The notes under the pieces: generated by a model | What the model was told of the DNA's origin: nothing | Database searches by the model: none | Seen by the model: only the letters and a program-made list of their open reading frames with translations | Assembly: GCF_026230105.1 (NCBI RefSeq) | Contig: NC_079478.1 | Span: 22,459,653-22,523,652 of the forward strand | Origin: Diorhabda sublineata | Taxonomy: Eukaryota > Arthropoda > Insecta > Coleoptera > Chrysomelidae | Direction of reading: 5' to 3' | Length of the DNA: 64,000 nt | In this document: one piece after another, positions 11,583 to 24,199 of the stretch | Layout of the letters: every line of letters begins with the position of its first letter | Numbering within the stretch: position 1 is the first letter of the stretch | Program-made: the position numbers and the translations under genes

Positions 11583-11838
11583 AAAGAGATTTAAAAACAA
11601 GAGAAGAATTTGAGTTGTCGGTGCCATTCTTTTCGCGGATATATTTTCCGCGTGTCTTGAGCACGAGCCTGTCCTATTAAAAGATGCTCTTCGCTGGTGA
11701 CCAATACATTGGTATCAGAGTGTAATACCTGACCACTTCTCAGCCAGTAAATTCTGGGAGGTGGCATTCCAGCAAGTGCCACACATTTCAAATCTACTTG
11801 ATGGTCGAGCTCCACCATATAAGTCGACTCGGGATTAG
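11583..11838 (-). pseudogene. Broken immunoglobulin exon, UNC-5 netrin receptor-like
   Basis: The minus strand reads NPESTYMVELDHQVDLKCVA, then LAGMPPPRIYWLRSGQ, TNVLVTSEEHLLIGQARAQD. This is an Ig fold from strand B (Cys of DLKC, Trp of YWLR) through the strand E-F segment. The text V-x-L-x-C, PPxxxWLR, NVxVTxEEHLLIxQARxQDT fits the second Ig domain of UNC-5 receptors. Just after QDT the expected NYTC with the second Cys is absent, and the next text, AENISAKRMAPTT, which also fits UNC-5, is in another reading frame. A deletion of roughly 17-20 bp is the simplest cause. AG at 11839-11840 (minus) could be a splice acceptor. It is either a decayed duplicate exon or an assembly error in a real one. 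Another Ig-superfamily receptor is possible. Confidence 0.55.
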
Positions 11839-11839
11839 C

Positions 11840-13155
11840 TTCGAATTATCAACATTATCAACAACATAAAATCATGACATTGAAATATAGGTTGAAAATT
11901 TCGTCTATTAAAAATGTTTCTAAAAAATTTACCAGTTTATGTTACTTATTTTGGACACATACTGTATTTGATTACATTATATAACGTATGTGACATTTGG
12001 GATTTAACATATTTTGAAGTTTTATAGTATTTTCACCAATGAATGAATATTCAACGAACTTCTCCAGAATTATTAAGAAACCATAATTTCATTAATTCAT
12101 TTATTCACTACTATCCATGTTAGGTTCACCAGGATAATAATAATTCTTCGTGAGAATACAAAAGAAAGTCCATCAAGAAAAATAATTAATAAATCAAGTC
12201 TTCAGAAGAATTGTCCACAATTTTTTCTTTAAAAATGAGTTAGGTCTGAGAGTAGTTAAAGAAGATAAGGACTTGCCGGATTTTGAAAGATCAACTTTTT
12301 ATATTTTTCTTTTCTTAAGAAATTGGATTTTAATGCGAAAAACCTGAAACATTTTATTATTAGAATAAGCATAAATAATTGTGTTGCAAAATAACTAGAA
12401 AATAAAATAAAACTATTTTGCGATTACCAGCCTACCATTGTGAGATGTGAAAAAATATGTTGCAGCAGAAAATGAAACATTTAAATTTTCTGATGTTAAA
12501 AATATTGTTCACTAAGCTATTCAAAAAATTACAACTGACAAGTAGAAAAACTGTATTTAACCTGTCCAGGAAAAGGTTGAAACCAAAATGAGGGATGAAG
12601 ACATTGACATTGATGTGCAAGTTTAAACCCTCATTACAAATGACGACATTGAGAATAAGGAAATGTGTTTATTGAGATAGAAAATGAAGATTTCATTTTA
12701 ATGTTTTAATACACACATCTCCATATTTTCAATTATTCTTAATTTATATTATTAATCATCAGTATGAAACCGTAATTTCTTCCTTAAGTGCGGTCCTGTT
12801 ACATGTTCCCTGATCACGTGCACTATGCGTGAATATACTTTGATTTACTATTTTTCTTTCATAAATAGACTCGTAGCGTCTAAAGTCAAATATGACTCGG
12901 CTATGGGAGTTAAGGGATAAAATACAACGACCACATTCAGGCAACTACTAGAGAAAAAAAAGGATACGTTAAATGTGCAGCAAATATAAAAATAATATTA
13001 TGAAGTTCACATCCGAAAACAATGTTTGCAAAAGGCAAAGTAAAATAAATATTGTACGCTTCGAGTGCAACGACAGAATAAAACTTGGTTAAATTATTTT
13101 CACAATCTCTTTTTATAATGAAATTCACTGCTGTTTTCTAACTTTTCATTATAAA
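11840..13155. other. No gene seen
   Basis: AT-rich sequence upstream of the Ig exon relic on its own strand. No second exon of the same gene was recognised here. Confidence 0.45.
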
Positions 13156-13245
13156 ACATTCAAATGCACAACAGTTTTATATTTAGCAATTTCCCTTGTT
13201 CAAGTGCAAAACAGAATTATATTTTAGCAATTTCTCTAGCGGTTT
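13156..13245 (+). repeat. Imperfect tandem duplication, ~43-bp unit
   Basis: CAAATGCACAACAGTTTTAT followed by ATTTAGCAATTTCCCTTGTT is repeated directly as CAAGTGCAAAACAGAATTAT followed by ATTTTAGCAATTTCTCT. Two units only. Confidence 0.55.
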
Positions 13246-13301
13246 AAATTTAAAACTGAAATGCGGTGTAATGCTGCGACGGGCTCGTTTATGAAAAATC
13301 A

Positions 13302-13319
13302 TTCGGCGTGCTCGCCGAA
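13302..13319. other. GC-rich hairpin
   Basis: TTCGGCG-TGCT-CGCCGAA is a perfect 7-bp stem with a 4-base loop in a local AT background. GAAAAATCA before and GTGATTTTC after extend the symmetry loosely. It could be a subterminal hairpin of an unrecognised element. Confidence 0.45.
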
Positions 13320-13870
13320 GAAAAAAGTGATTTTCAACGTTTACCAAGGACTACGTGATATCTTTCTATCAGTAACACTGTGTGCATTCTTAAAAAGGCG
13401 TTGAAAAGAAATAGAAGCCTCTAGTCACAGCCGGCGATTAGTAGAGCTTCCTACTTCGATATGATGTGGAAACAGAATAATTGAAATCAGAGAAAAACGT
13501 ATCTAGTGAAACAATCATGCGAAAAGTTGAATACTAGATTTAGATCATCTGATTACTCAGTGTGTTGTGAATTAACGTAACTTATATTTCATATAAAAGC
13601 TCTTGCAAATAATTCAAGACATCTGCATAAGTCCATCAGAAGTATACTGTATACACCGTTGCTCCAAATTCATAAAAATTTTCAAGTTTGTTATCCATTA
13701 AATGACTGTAAAATTCCTAGCCGCTAATTGCAATTATTAAGAATAATACGTAATTTATGGTATCGCTTCTCGTATAAAGATGATTAGTAATGATAAAAAA
13801 CTCATTAATTTTTTTTGAATTTAGTGCTAGATGATCAGGATTTAGTTTTCAATAGATATGCCAAGAAATT

Positions 13871-14441
13871 TGAGGTGCGGTTATTAAATAACGAGACTGG
13901 TGTCAATTCGTTCAAGACAAGTTCATGTCTCCCACAGATCCAAATCTTGTCTTTTTAATGCATATTTGAACTTAGAAAAGAGGTAGAACTCGCACTATGC
14001 ACAATCCGGAGTAATAGGTGGGTGTACCTGTACTTGACTAGAAACCTCGTGACAGACAGTGCGAATGAGGAGTCAGTTTCAGTTTTACATACGCTTTTCG
14101 CATGTTACAATTCTAATGAGAAATTTTCCGCTCACATTCTTTGTCTATTTATATAGATTCAGCAATCGCATGAATAATCAGCCGACGGTCAGATCGAAAA
14201 AGATTACCATCTTTTTAGATATTTTCATTTTTAAAGTGGAAGGACGACTTGAACGTGAATCATCTTCAACATTTTCTCGGTCTTCTTGAAAACGATTAAA
14301 GCACTCAAAAACACTTAGATGCGACGAATATGCATTACCATGTATTTGTTTCAATAATCTGTAATTTTCAGTAGCACTTTTCCCAAATTTCATGTGAAAT
14401 TTCACAACAATCCCCTGCTCTACTGAAAACCGAAAAGACAA
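13871..14441 (-). pseudogene. Internally deleted mariner
   Basis: The minus strand starts MSFRFSVEQGIVVKFHMKFG, then GKSATENYRLLKQIHGNAYS, FECFNRFQEDRENVEDDSRS, RPST, which is the N-terminal helix-turn-helix region of a mariner transposase. Downstream text, RKAYVKL-like and then HPPITPDCA.CEFYLFSKFK (about 14000), jumps to the C-terminal D-motif region, so the middle of the catalytic domain, including the first Asp, is missing. The outer end on the plus strand, GTGCGGTTATTAAATAACGA followed by GACTGG (from 13876), matches the terminal repeat of the deleted mariner at 59890-60571, so both belong to one family. The 5' end is not found. Confidence 0.7.
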
Positions 14442-14914
14442 ACAAAGGCCACGTCTACACTGGTTTGTCTGAAGACACAGTAAAGATCACTTTCGAAAGT
14501 TTAGACTTGAGGCTGAACAACTAACTAGTTATTTTCCATTGCAGTGGAAATTAACTGAAATAATCGTTGAACCTGAATATTAATACTCCATAAACGATAT
14601 ATTTAAATAATTTCTAAGGTCTATTTATTTATTTTCTAGAACTCTTGGAATTCTTATGGGATATATAAAGGGTTTGTGTAGTACAATTTAGTTCAGTTTA
14701 TAATAAATAGTCGTAGTGAACAGACCGAAATAGAAAGTACTCAAAGAATTTCAATGCATTATTTAATTTAGTTAGTTAGTTAAGTCATAGTGATAAGCGA
14801 ATTATTATAAGTTGGTTAAGTGTAATTAATAGTATTTAAATAAATTAAGAAGTAAGAGACAGTGTTTATTATTCACCTCACGAATAGGAATTGTACAAAT
14901 AAATTAGAAAAACA

Positions 14915-14991
14915 TTATATTATTTTGGAAAACCATATGCAATTATAAATATGTGTTTATTTGTTTATCTCTACTTAAGTAGCAACCCTCG
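14915..14991 (+). mobile_element. 3' end of a mariner (family of 2347-4184)
   Basis: TTAAGTAGCAACCCTCG followed by TA (14992-14993), preceded by CAATTATAAATATGTGTTTA, matches the 3' ends at 4120-4184 and 41200-41269. Only the terminal 75 bp or so survives. Confidence 0.65.
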
Positions 14992-14999
14992 TATAATTA

Positions 15000-16190
<1,191 letters not shown>

Positions 16191-17660
16191 TAACGTAGAA
16201 GTATGCTGTTGACTTTGTTTTTATGGCGGATAATTGGCATAAATAAAAGTTTTTGAGTAAATTATGATTTTGTATAGTAAATAAATCGAGTTATATGTGC
16301 ATTATGTTCAACGATATTCTCAAACATCACATCAACTGGGGTTAAAGGTTGATGCTGATGGAACGGAGACAATAGCACCCTGTGGATGCAACTATTTTGA
16401 GCCTCGAAATAAACTTGATTGATTACTGTGTTTTCATTACAGGCGAAAAGAATTATTTTAGATTGATATTATGTAATGTCAATCCAGAAAGCATTATTCA
16501 TCTCGAAGAAGTCTATTTGGAAGAGGATCATTATTCCTTTTTTTTATTTAGGCGAGTAGAAGTTGGTATCGGCTTTGAAGTATTAATGATTAATTTGAAA
16601 AATTTCTGATGCAACTTTGCATGAAAGATGGTCTCTTAATCCGTATAAACCAGAAAACTTATGTTTTATACAATGAGAAACTTATTAATAAGAAAATTAA
16701 TTGATTTGCCAATTTACCTTTATTCAGTTTGTGGTAGAGTAAGTAGTACATTACAATATTTGATGATGGAATGAAGAAATATAAAGTAGATGGAGATTTT
16801 TAACATAACATAGGAAATACTTTCATTATTTCTACAACGTACATATATCAATATTATTTATTTCATATTATTTCTTAACGTAACGATCACATCTGTCTAG
16901 GAATTTGTAATTCTACTTCTCCGGCTAGAGGCTCTTCTTCAGGTATTCGGCATCAGTTAAAGAATATAAATAACTGATACTTAGATAGGGTGAATAATTA
17001 ATATTAAATTGGACGTTACCAAATGTGAATAAAGAAAGGCGGGAAAGCCTGAAACACATAATGAAACGAATCAATGAAGCTTAATAAACTATTTCCATAT
17101 ACGAATCTCCAAATCAATATTTACTACTAAAAACAATAAAAATGGTTTCAACAAATAATAAATTTATTTAAAATTATCATCAATTGCGTATCCAAAAGAG
17201 CACAACAAATAAAAAGCAGTTATAAAATTTATAGCAACTCCGATTTCTATATATTGAAGATAAGAGTGGGAAGGCTGGTATGGTTGATGTCGATGCACCA
17301 GTTAGGTCCTTGGCGGTAGTCAAACTCTTACCTGCCAGCTGTGGAACTGCGGGAAAACCAAATATAATAAGGAAGTGAGCGGGAGCTCAGTTGAAATTAC
17401 TAGAGAAGTAACGAGTAGGTAGATCAGAGAGAACATAAAGGAGCTTATTCTCTAGCATACAAAAAAATTAATTTATATTTTTTGAAAGTAGGTAAGTAGG
17501 TAGGAAGGCACTAATCTCCAAATAAATAGAAAATACGAATTCACACGAAAATAAGTACACAAAATTAGCTCAAAGTGAAAGGAAATTATTGAAGATAATT
17601 GGAATTTTTGTAAGCACTATTGTTGTAAGTTGAAAAGTCTGTTTCAAAATTATAATTTTT
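16191..17660. other. No gene seen
   Basis: AT-rich with no domain recognised. A slightly GC-richer stretch near 17270-17400 is of unknown origin. The 75-codon frame at 16382-16609 is not recognised. Confidence 0.4.
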
Positions 17661-17671
17661 AAAAGATGGAT

Positions 17672-17716
17672 AGAATTTGACGTTTCGATTTTTCTTTAAT
17701 CATTATCAAAATATTT
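17672..17716 (-). ncRNA. Degenerate hammerhead-like motif
   Basis: Read on the minus strand: ATTT, then TGATAAT (box 1 relic), GATT-AAAGAAA-AATC as helix II, GAAAC box 2, GTC, then AAAT closing helix I with ATTT. Box 1 has UUGAUAA where CUGANGA is expected, so it is unlikely to be active. It shares the GAAACGTCAAAT core with 1621-1660 and 36733-36781. Confidence 0.35.
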
Positions 17717-17724
17717 CATTTTAT

Positions 17725-17940
17725 AATCTATTTTTTTGGTTGGCCAACACTCACACTCACAACTCAACTGAGAGACCCATTCATGCATACCCTACTAGTA
17801 GAAAGAATTCATCTGATCTGGTAAAAAATTCCATCATCTATAGACCCAAAAAATTCTTCAATCAGTTACCTTCGGTATTAAAAATGGCAAATACATTTAA
17901 TAAGTTCCGAAGATTGACAAAGACATTTCTGCTTGAATGA
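17725..17940 (+). pseudogene. Probable LINE ORF2 C-terminus
   Basis: The last 60 or so residues of the open frame read THTHNSTERPIHAYPTSRK, then SIIYRPKKFFNQLPSVLK and NTFNKFRRLTKTFLLE, ending at a natural stop. The pattern H-N-T/S...R, Y-x-x-P-K-x-F-N-x-L-P and F-K/R-x-x-x-K-x-x-L-L is typical of the C-terminus of CR1/Jockey-type LINE reverse transcriptases. The upstream residues are AT-rich and probably not part of it. 5'-truncated. Confidence 0.45.
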
Positions 17941-18099
17941 CCTTATTATTTTGTGGCAGAATTCTACAATTTACCGTAGACTCAATAGAATAGAATAATT
18001 TAATTTAATGTGTAGTAAGATATAAAATTGTGTTGCTTTGTACATGAAATTATAACATTTTCTATTGACAATAAAGCTTATTTCTCTCTAACAGCTGTC

Positions 18100-18440
18100 T
18101 ACTGTTCTCTGAATTCTCGTTTGTTACCTTCACCTAAAACTCACAGGTTTTGTATATCCTCGTATCACACTCGATCGAAGGCTTTGCTGATTGAAACCTT
18201 GAGGTGTGTATTCCACAAGTTTCAATATTTGTTGTTCGATGTTGAGTTTTCATCTTAAGCCGTTCTGTCCGTAGTGTATTCAGAACTATCGTTTGTTCGT
18301 TGACAATTCTCGGTATTATTCTCTCAGCAATTATACTCATAGCAGGTAGCATATTGATCGGTCTGTAATTTTGTGAAAAAGTGGGATATTTTCAGGATTT
18401 TCTTAGCATGATTGTACCCGCTTATTCTATCTCGACGGAA
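18100..18440 (-). pseudogene. Jockey/CR1-type LINE reverse transcriptase fragment
   Basis: The minus strand contains AGTIMLRKS followed by QNYRPINMLPAMSIIAERII, the start of the reverse transcriptase domain (NYRPI.LLP..SKI.E..I), then a degraded GFR-HSTT-like block (MKTQHRTTN) and KPSIECDTRIYKTCEF in place of the first catalytic motif (GAVFLD..KAFD). Stops and frameshifts throughout. Palm residues with the catalytic Asp pair are not retained. Confidence 0.55.
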
Positions 18441-18989
18441 AGTGGAACTAAGTATAGAACGTGTGTTGTCTGTTTGAAGTAGGGTAGGAGGCAGACTGGG
18501 GCTTTGGATCGTCTTTTTCTTATTTTCAAGAATGCGGAAAAATACTTCGAGAATTCATATATGAAAATATATTATGAAAATTATCAATTATAACGTTTTA
18601 CAAAATTTTAAAGCGTTAGCAATACTATAAAAAAAGATTGAGAATTGCAACAAAATCCATTCCAGTGAAAAATATTCATTATAATATCTATAATATCAAA
18701 AATGTACTTATCGATACTTAAAAACTGATCAAGAACTAAAGAAAATGGGAAATCGATTGCGAAATGAGCTCAATTTCTTCAAAAATATTGGGAAAAGAAC
18801 TACACATTGAAAAACGGAACGATTATAAATGCAGAGAAGAATATTTCAATACAAAATAATGGATACATACTTTATTTCAACTGAATTTAGTAGCTACCAA
18901 AACTATTCATTCCAACATCAGAACGGATCTGTTTACAAAGTACTTCTACAAAAAAATTGAATTATATACCAAATTAGTAAGTAGACTCT

Positions 18990-19640
18990 GTCTCTCTACT
19001 GAATAGTCTAACCAGGAAACTGGAAAACGCTATAGGGTATAAAGAAATAGTGCTATGTCGATATTGAGGGGGCCTTCTCCAATAAGTTAATATATTCCAT
19101 CCGTCAGGCACTGGTAAGACTAGGAGTTGATTATGGTGAGTTGTACTATAGTAACCGTGGATAGTCCAATTAACAACATAAGTCTAGGGGATAGACCTAT
19201 AAAAGCAAAACTGGGAAAGGGTGCGCATAAGGCGGCTGTGTATCGTCATTACTATCGGCATTAGTAATCGATCATCGGTTTATCAATATAACCAACGCCT
19301 ATGACCCTGTGATAATCGTTTGGGTTAAGCATGATAATATCGCATGAAATAAAATGCCAATCTGTCTTAACAATTACTCAGAGATGTTGTATTAATGAAG
19401 GTCTGAGCATGAACTCTTCAAAGACCACTCTATCTCTCTCACTAGGAGGAACGAGTACGTCCCACAAACCATCAGAATGACCAGGGTTAAACTAGTTTTT
19501 GTCATATACTAAATATCTTGAGGTGACCTTCGATAAGAGACTGACTTGGAGACAACACATTCAAGCCGTAAGCCATAAAACACGAATTACACCATACAAC
19601 TGTTGTCAGAGGAACATGGGGATCAAAATCCAAAATAATG
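18990..19640 (+). pseudogene. R1/Jockey-like LINE fragment
   Basis: In shifting frames the plus strand gives IEGAFSNK-like text followed by IRQALVRLGVDYG (about 19100), SEHELFKDHSIS, TRRNEYVPQTIRMTRVKLVF and KYLEVTFDKRLTWRQHIQAV (about 19505-19570), then RNMGIK. The last block matches the KYLGV.LD..L.W..HI segment downstream of the polymerase in R1- and Jockey-clade LINEs. Heavily decayed. Confidence 0.55.
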
Positions 19641-19849
19641 AACTGGAATGAAGACCTTCATAGAATGTGAATGAATAAAGTGGACAATAAAGGTCTACAA
19701 GGAACAGAACATGAATCCCGGCGACCGACAGCATTCTAAAGGAATATGAGATGCCCATAGATATGATCACGGATGCTTTATCAAAAACCATAAAATAATA
19801 TATTATCATATTTGTATGTATGTGAAAAACTGCCATTGGAAATACAAAC

Positions 19850-20420
19850 TGACGAATTAGAGAATCCTAAAAATGTACTTTTGAATTAAATACAAATTAC
19901 AAATTCATGATTTTATATTTGTTTTGAAAATATAAATTTTATTTTATGGTCCAACGGTTTGTTACTTTCGATATTGCAGAAAAATTAATATCAGAATAAG
20001 AAACTTATTGAGATATAATTTTTCATTTTATGATGCACGAACGGAAATTTCTGATAATAGAGGAATAGAGATATTCCAGACTTTCTTTCCAATTCAAAGT
20101 CATTAATGAAGCGAAGCAGTCAGTGTGAAGGAAATTCCTCTAAACAAATTCTTCTCTAACAAATGTTTGAAAGATTTAATAGTGGAAGTAGGAAATTCTT
20201 AGCACGTCGCGCAGGAAAGATCAGTAATTAAGAGAGCGGAGAATTTGTCAAAGTTATGAAGGGCTTTTCACAACAATTTTGTTGAAATTAATAAGGTTAT
20301 ATACGATGTGTGTATAAAATAACGCAACTCGATAATATTTCGATCTCTTTTTTCTCAAAAAATGTTGGCCATCTGAATGAGAAACATGCGAAACAAAAAG
20401 AATTAAAATAACTTTCATTA
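19850..20420. other. No gene seen
   Basis: Nothing recognised. Confidence 0.4.
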
Positions 20421-20429
20421 CAGGTTATG

Positions 20430-20690
20430 CTCAAACATATATCCACCTTTATTATTGGAGCAATCAAATCTTCTAAGTAAATTTCTTATGTGCATGTCGC
20501 TGTCATTCTTTTTGGTTCTACAGATTCTAAAACTCTTCCGATTCTGTTCTTTGTAGTAATCTATATCTGTTTCGAATATTTCCAAAGGAAAAAGTCTAGT
20601 GGAGTTATATTCTGGTGAATGAATCGGCGAAGTATTGTACTGTGACGGATACACAGCCGCACTCCTTCTGACGGCGCCATTCAAAAGATA
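20430..20690 (-). pseudogene. DDE transposase C-terminal fragment
   Basis: The minus strand reads NITPLDFFLWKYSKQI (third catalytic Asp region of a Tc1/mariner-superfamily transposase) in one frame and NLLRRFDCSNNKGGYMFEHN in another. The latter resembles the C-terminus of the intact transposase at 56025-57104 (NRLYHCMEVNGTHFEHLL). It is a decayed relative of the DD-D elements described at 39.4 and 55.6 kb. Confidence 0.55.
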
Positions 20691-20699
20691 ATGCGGTGA

Positions 20700-21740
20700 A
20701 AATTATGAAAAAAATAGTAAGTGGCTCTATCTGCTGAATAACCAGTAAACTATACTTTAAAAATTTCTAATAGGATTTGGTTATTAGTAGTTACTCTGGA
20801 ATGTGAACGATGCAAAAGTAAATATGGGAGCACACAGTAGATATTGGAGAATGTCAAGCGGTAGAAAATAATTTTGGAGGTATGAAGTGGAGTGATAATC
20901 ACCAAATTAATGATAGTGCTGCAATTATTATAATAAATGTCGTTTAATAAAATCTAAACTTACCCACGAAACATTACAGTACCAACAATTGAACACCAGA
21001 AAATCGTGTTTGAGTTTTCGCTTATGCCTAATAAAGTGGAAAAGATCATTTAAGAGGAGGAAATTTATTATACAAAAGCTTAATCGGAAGTTTACAACCT
21101 CTCACGTTGACAAAATGTCAAGATCAGGACACAATCGACGACAGCTAAACAGCCTAAAATCCGTACTTATATTGGACGATAGCGACAAAACCCTCACACA
21201 ATTCTGTCTTCAACTAAAATTTAGAGGAATTATCGCTTAATCCAAACACTTTAGAGAAATCATGTCCATTGAAATTTTTTCAATGTTAAGTCAATTTTTC
21301 AACAAAATGAATGATTGTTGATTAACAAACAGTTCACAAACTTACTTCATCGTTCTAAAAACAAAAAGTATTGAAATCATTGACGTAAAAAATTTTCTTT
21401 CCGAGGAACTCTTTCTATATACATATAAAAAAAATTGCGCCAATATTGATTACATATACGCTTCATACAAAATGAACAAAAAAGAAATGTTATAGCCAAA
21501 TTAACCAACATTTAAACTAACCATATTCATGAATGGAATGGTCAATAAAAATAATTATCTACTATAAGTGTTCGGGGATGTACTTATAATCGAAAGCGTT
21601 ATAAACAATAAAAGAATGCTTTATGCAGGGTAATAAATTAATGTTTATTAATGTAGAGAATATATTTTAAATTACAATTCTTTATAGTTATCTAAATATC
21701 AAAAATAATTATTCATATTGTAACCATCAATTATGGCAGT
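20700..21740. other. No gene seen
   Basis: AT-rich. A basic 83-codon frame without ATG (20989-21240) is not recognised. The 3' terminus of the Helitron may lie in the right part but no CTRR-plus-hairpin end could be fixed. Confidence 0.4.
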
Positions 21741-21762
21741 TGAAAACAAAATCAATCTCTTA

Positions 21763-22948
21763 GCGCAATAGAGTGTACAATATTCTTGGTTAGTCCGTCT
21801 TTAGCCAACACAAACAAACTGGATGGTTTTCTCACGCGAGAACATGCCACATATAGTTGTCCATGGTTCTTCCAAATCTAAGCCACATACAGACAATGCC
21901 TGGCCTTGTTTTTTTTTCGCCTTGAAACTTGCCAGTCAATATGATGGCTTCTATAACGTTTTTCATTAATGTTTTAATGACTAATCGTGTGCCATTACAT
22001 AGCCATGGTGGGTTTAAGTTACGAAGGAGAATAATCGGTGATCCAACTTTCAATTGTAAATTGTGTGGTGGCATGCCTGGCAAATCCAACGAATTTAAAA
22101 ACTCAATTGGATAATTCACAGTCTCGTTGGTATCACAAACTGCATCGATAGATTTATATGATATCAAGTCCCCAGGCAACAACTGTTGTATCTTTGAACT
22201 TAATCCATTGACGTCCACTTTTTTACTTGCCAAAATCGCTCTTTCTGCCAGCCACTTATGATTCAAATTGATTTTGAACGTGGAATTAAATTGTTGACAG
22301 TTTGCAGCAATATTGTTAACTATTTCTGTTGCTCCAAACGACGTAATTTGAAAACATGAATTGAATGTGCGAATTGACTTTAGGAAAAGGCTAGAATCTG
22401 GATCTGTACCGATAAGTAAACCGTGTAATGGTTCAGGTGTTGTTTCAATTTCGGTTAGTTGTACTTTTCCTGATGAGCAACACATCCCAACTGGCTCATT
22501 TTTAAATTTAAGTGCATGACAATGCGGGCATTCCTTGTCCAAAGAACCAATAACCACTTTGGAATGAGCGTAATATTCAGGCTCATATTGGAATGCTAGT
22601 CGAAGAAATGAATCTGATGTAAATGCTCGAAAAAGTTGTTGGCGTTGTTGGTCAATGCCGCTACGTCTATTTACTATGAATCTGCGCGTTTCTCTTCGTT
22701 CAAATTGTCTTTGTTGATTTCGTTCATCTCACGCCTCTTGCGATAGCGATTCACGTAACTGCGCCATGCTTGCATGCACATCTGTATTATTTTGTTGGAT
22801 TACCCTTAACATTTAGGGGGATGAAAAATAGATGTTGTCCGATTCTCAGACCTACCCAATATGCACACAAAATTTCATGAGAATCGGGAAAGCCGTTTCG
22901 GAGGAGTTTAACCACAAACACCGCAACACGAGAATTTTATATGTTAGA
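21763..22948 (-). mobile_element. Internally deleted Helitron
   Basis: On the minus strand the element begins TCTAACATATAAAATTCTCG at 22948 with an A before TC, as expected for a Helitron 5' end inserted at AT. It continues with the conserved leader containing CTCCGAAACGGCTTTCCCGA. Coding for a shortened Rep-helicase protein follows. After the main frame ends, the last helicase motif is readable in another frame: YVACSRVRKPSSLFVLAKDG, LTKNIVHSIALRD to a stop near 21763. The 3' end (hairpin and CTRR) was not found. Confidence 0.75.
21832..22557 (-). pseudogene. Helitron Rep-helicase, internally deleted
   Basis: The 241-codon frame joins two distant parts of the Helitron protein. Residues about 8-95 (CPHCHALKFKNEPVGMCC, TPEPLHGLLIGTDPDSSLFL, SFGATEIVNNIAANCQQFNS) belong to the N-terminal Helitron-like domain before the Rep nuclease. 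At residue about 96 the text changes to NLNHKWLAERAILASKKVDV and LPGDLISYKSIDAV, LPGMPPHNLQLKVGSPIILL, NPPWLCNGTRLV of the Pif1-type helicase C-terminus. The Rep HUH nuclease and the Walker A/B motifs are missing. The frame breaks near CGLDLEEP. It cannot drive transposition. Upstream, frames near 22570-22730 contain the start of the same domain. Confidence 0.8.
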
Positions 22949-22959
22949 TAAAACTTAAT

Positions 22960-23780
22960 AATGATGCAACTCTAAAAACTAACTCGAGTACTTCTGAAAA
23001 AGAAAATCGATCTTTTGATAGCATATCAAAAATAGGTGTTAGATAAATCGTAAAATGAACCAAGTGATAGAAGACCTCCACCGTTTCGTCTTTACCTAGA
23101 CATAAAAAATATAATTAAGTATGTCAAATTGACACCGATTCGAACTTGTAGACTTGACTAATAAAAACATCATAAGTTTCAAGTCATGAAAATTTTAACA
23201 ATATATAATAAAGTAATGAAAGATAGTTTTAACAACTAGAACAGTTATTAGAATATGATCATTGTTTCTCAACTCTCTGTGATCTTCAAATATAAAACTT
23301 TATTCATCTTTTTCAAGTACTAACTATAAAAAAGTTATCGCCGAATTAGTTTAAGAGAGACTTATCACTAACTTTTCTGAAAATGTTACCATGGAACCCA
23401 AAATATGACGTTTTAACAAAGAATGTGTGATATTATCCAGAGTATACACCTAACAACTTTAAATATTGTAGTATACTAGTTGTCGAAATACATTATAGCC
23501 AAAAGGTAATAGAAAAACTTGCTAGCAAGTATATGAATATATTTGAAATTACATTGTTAATTTTGCCTTTGGTAGGCGATAAAAGAAAAGAGAATACTTC
23601 TATTTTGAACTATTCAAATTTAGTGGAAATTCCACAAATTAATTTATGTTTGATGTAAGTTATACCATAGACTGCGAACAATATAGTAAAATGTCGATTG
23701 CCATGTTCCAAACCACTGTCGTTTACTTTTGACCTGACGACGTGAAAAATAAGATCACTGGGAGGCAGTATACCCTATAA
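22960..23780. other. No gene seen
   Basis: Nothing recognised. Confidence 0.4.
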
Positions 23781-23789
23781 TATCGTAAT

Positions 23790-24190
23790 CAGCGAGGAAT
23801 CGCGATTCAGTTTAGGTTCGCTCGACAGCCGTATAATGGTAAAATGCCACTGTGAAAAGCAACGTGACATTGGATTTATCGTTAAAAGGCATTTGCTCAG
23901 AAATTTTACATTTAAGTTTTGGGGGCTATTGTTATAATGCTATTTATATTTATTTGAGGCAGCTGGGCATTATGGTGATGATGTCTCACAAGTCTCTCTA
24001 CTGCCTTTTTTTACATAGGCGTCCAGGATACCTGTTTCAACAAGATAATGTACCTATCACATTATTCTACAAGGTGTTTACGTTTTACAGTCACTAGACT
24101 CAAATCGCATCTAAAATATGATATAGACCAGTATACTCCAACATTTTTTCCGAGGGTCACATTGTGAAGTGGTGTAATCCTAGCGGGCCA
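23790..24190 (+). pseudogene. Tc1-like transposase fragment
   Basis: VIISEESRFSLGSLDSRIMV (first catalytic residue region, DESRF with D changed to E), then CEKQRDIGFIVKRHLL, and FLHRRPGYLFQQDNVPIT with the second Asp in QQDN, are typical of Tc1-like (DD34E) transposases. The third motif region is degraded near 24120. Stops and frameshifts are present and the ends are not found. Confidence 0.65.
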
Positions 24191-24199
24191 AACATTTTC

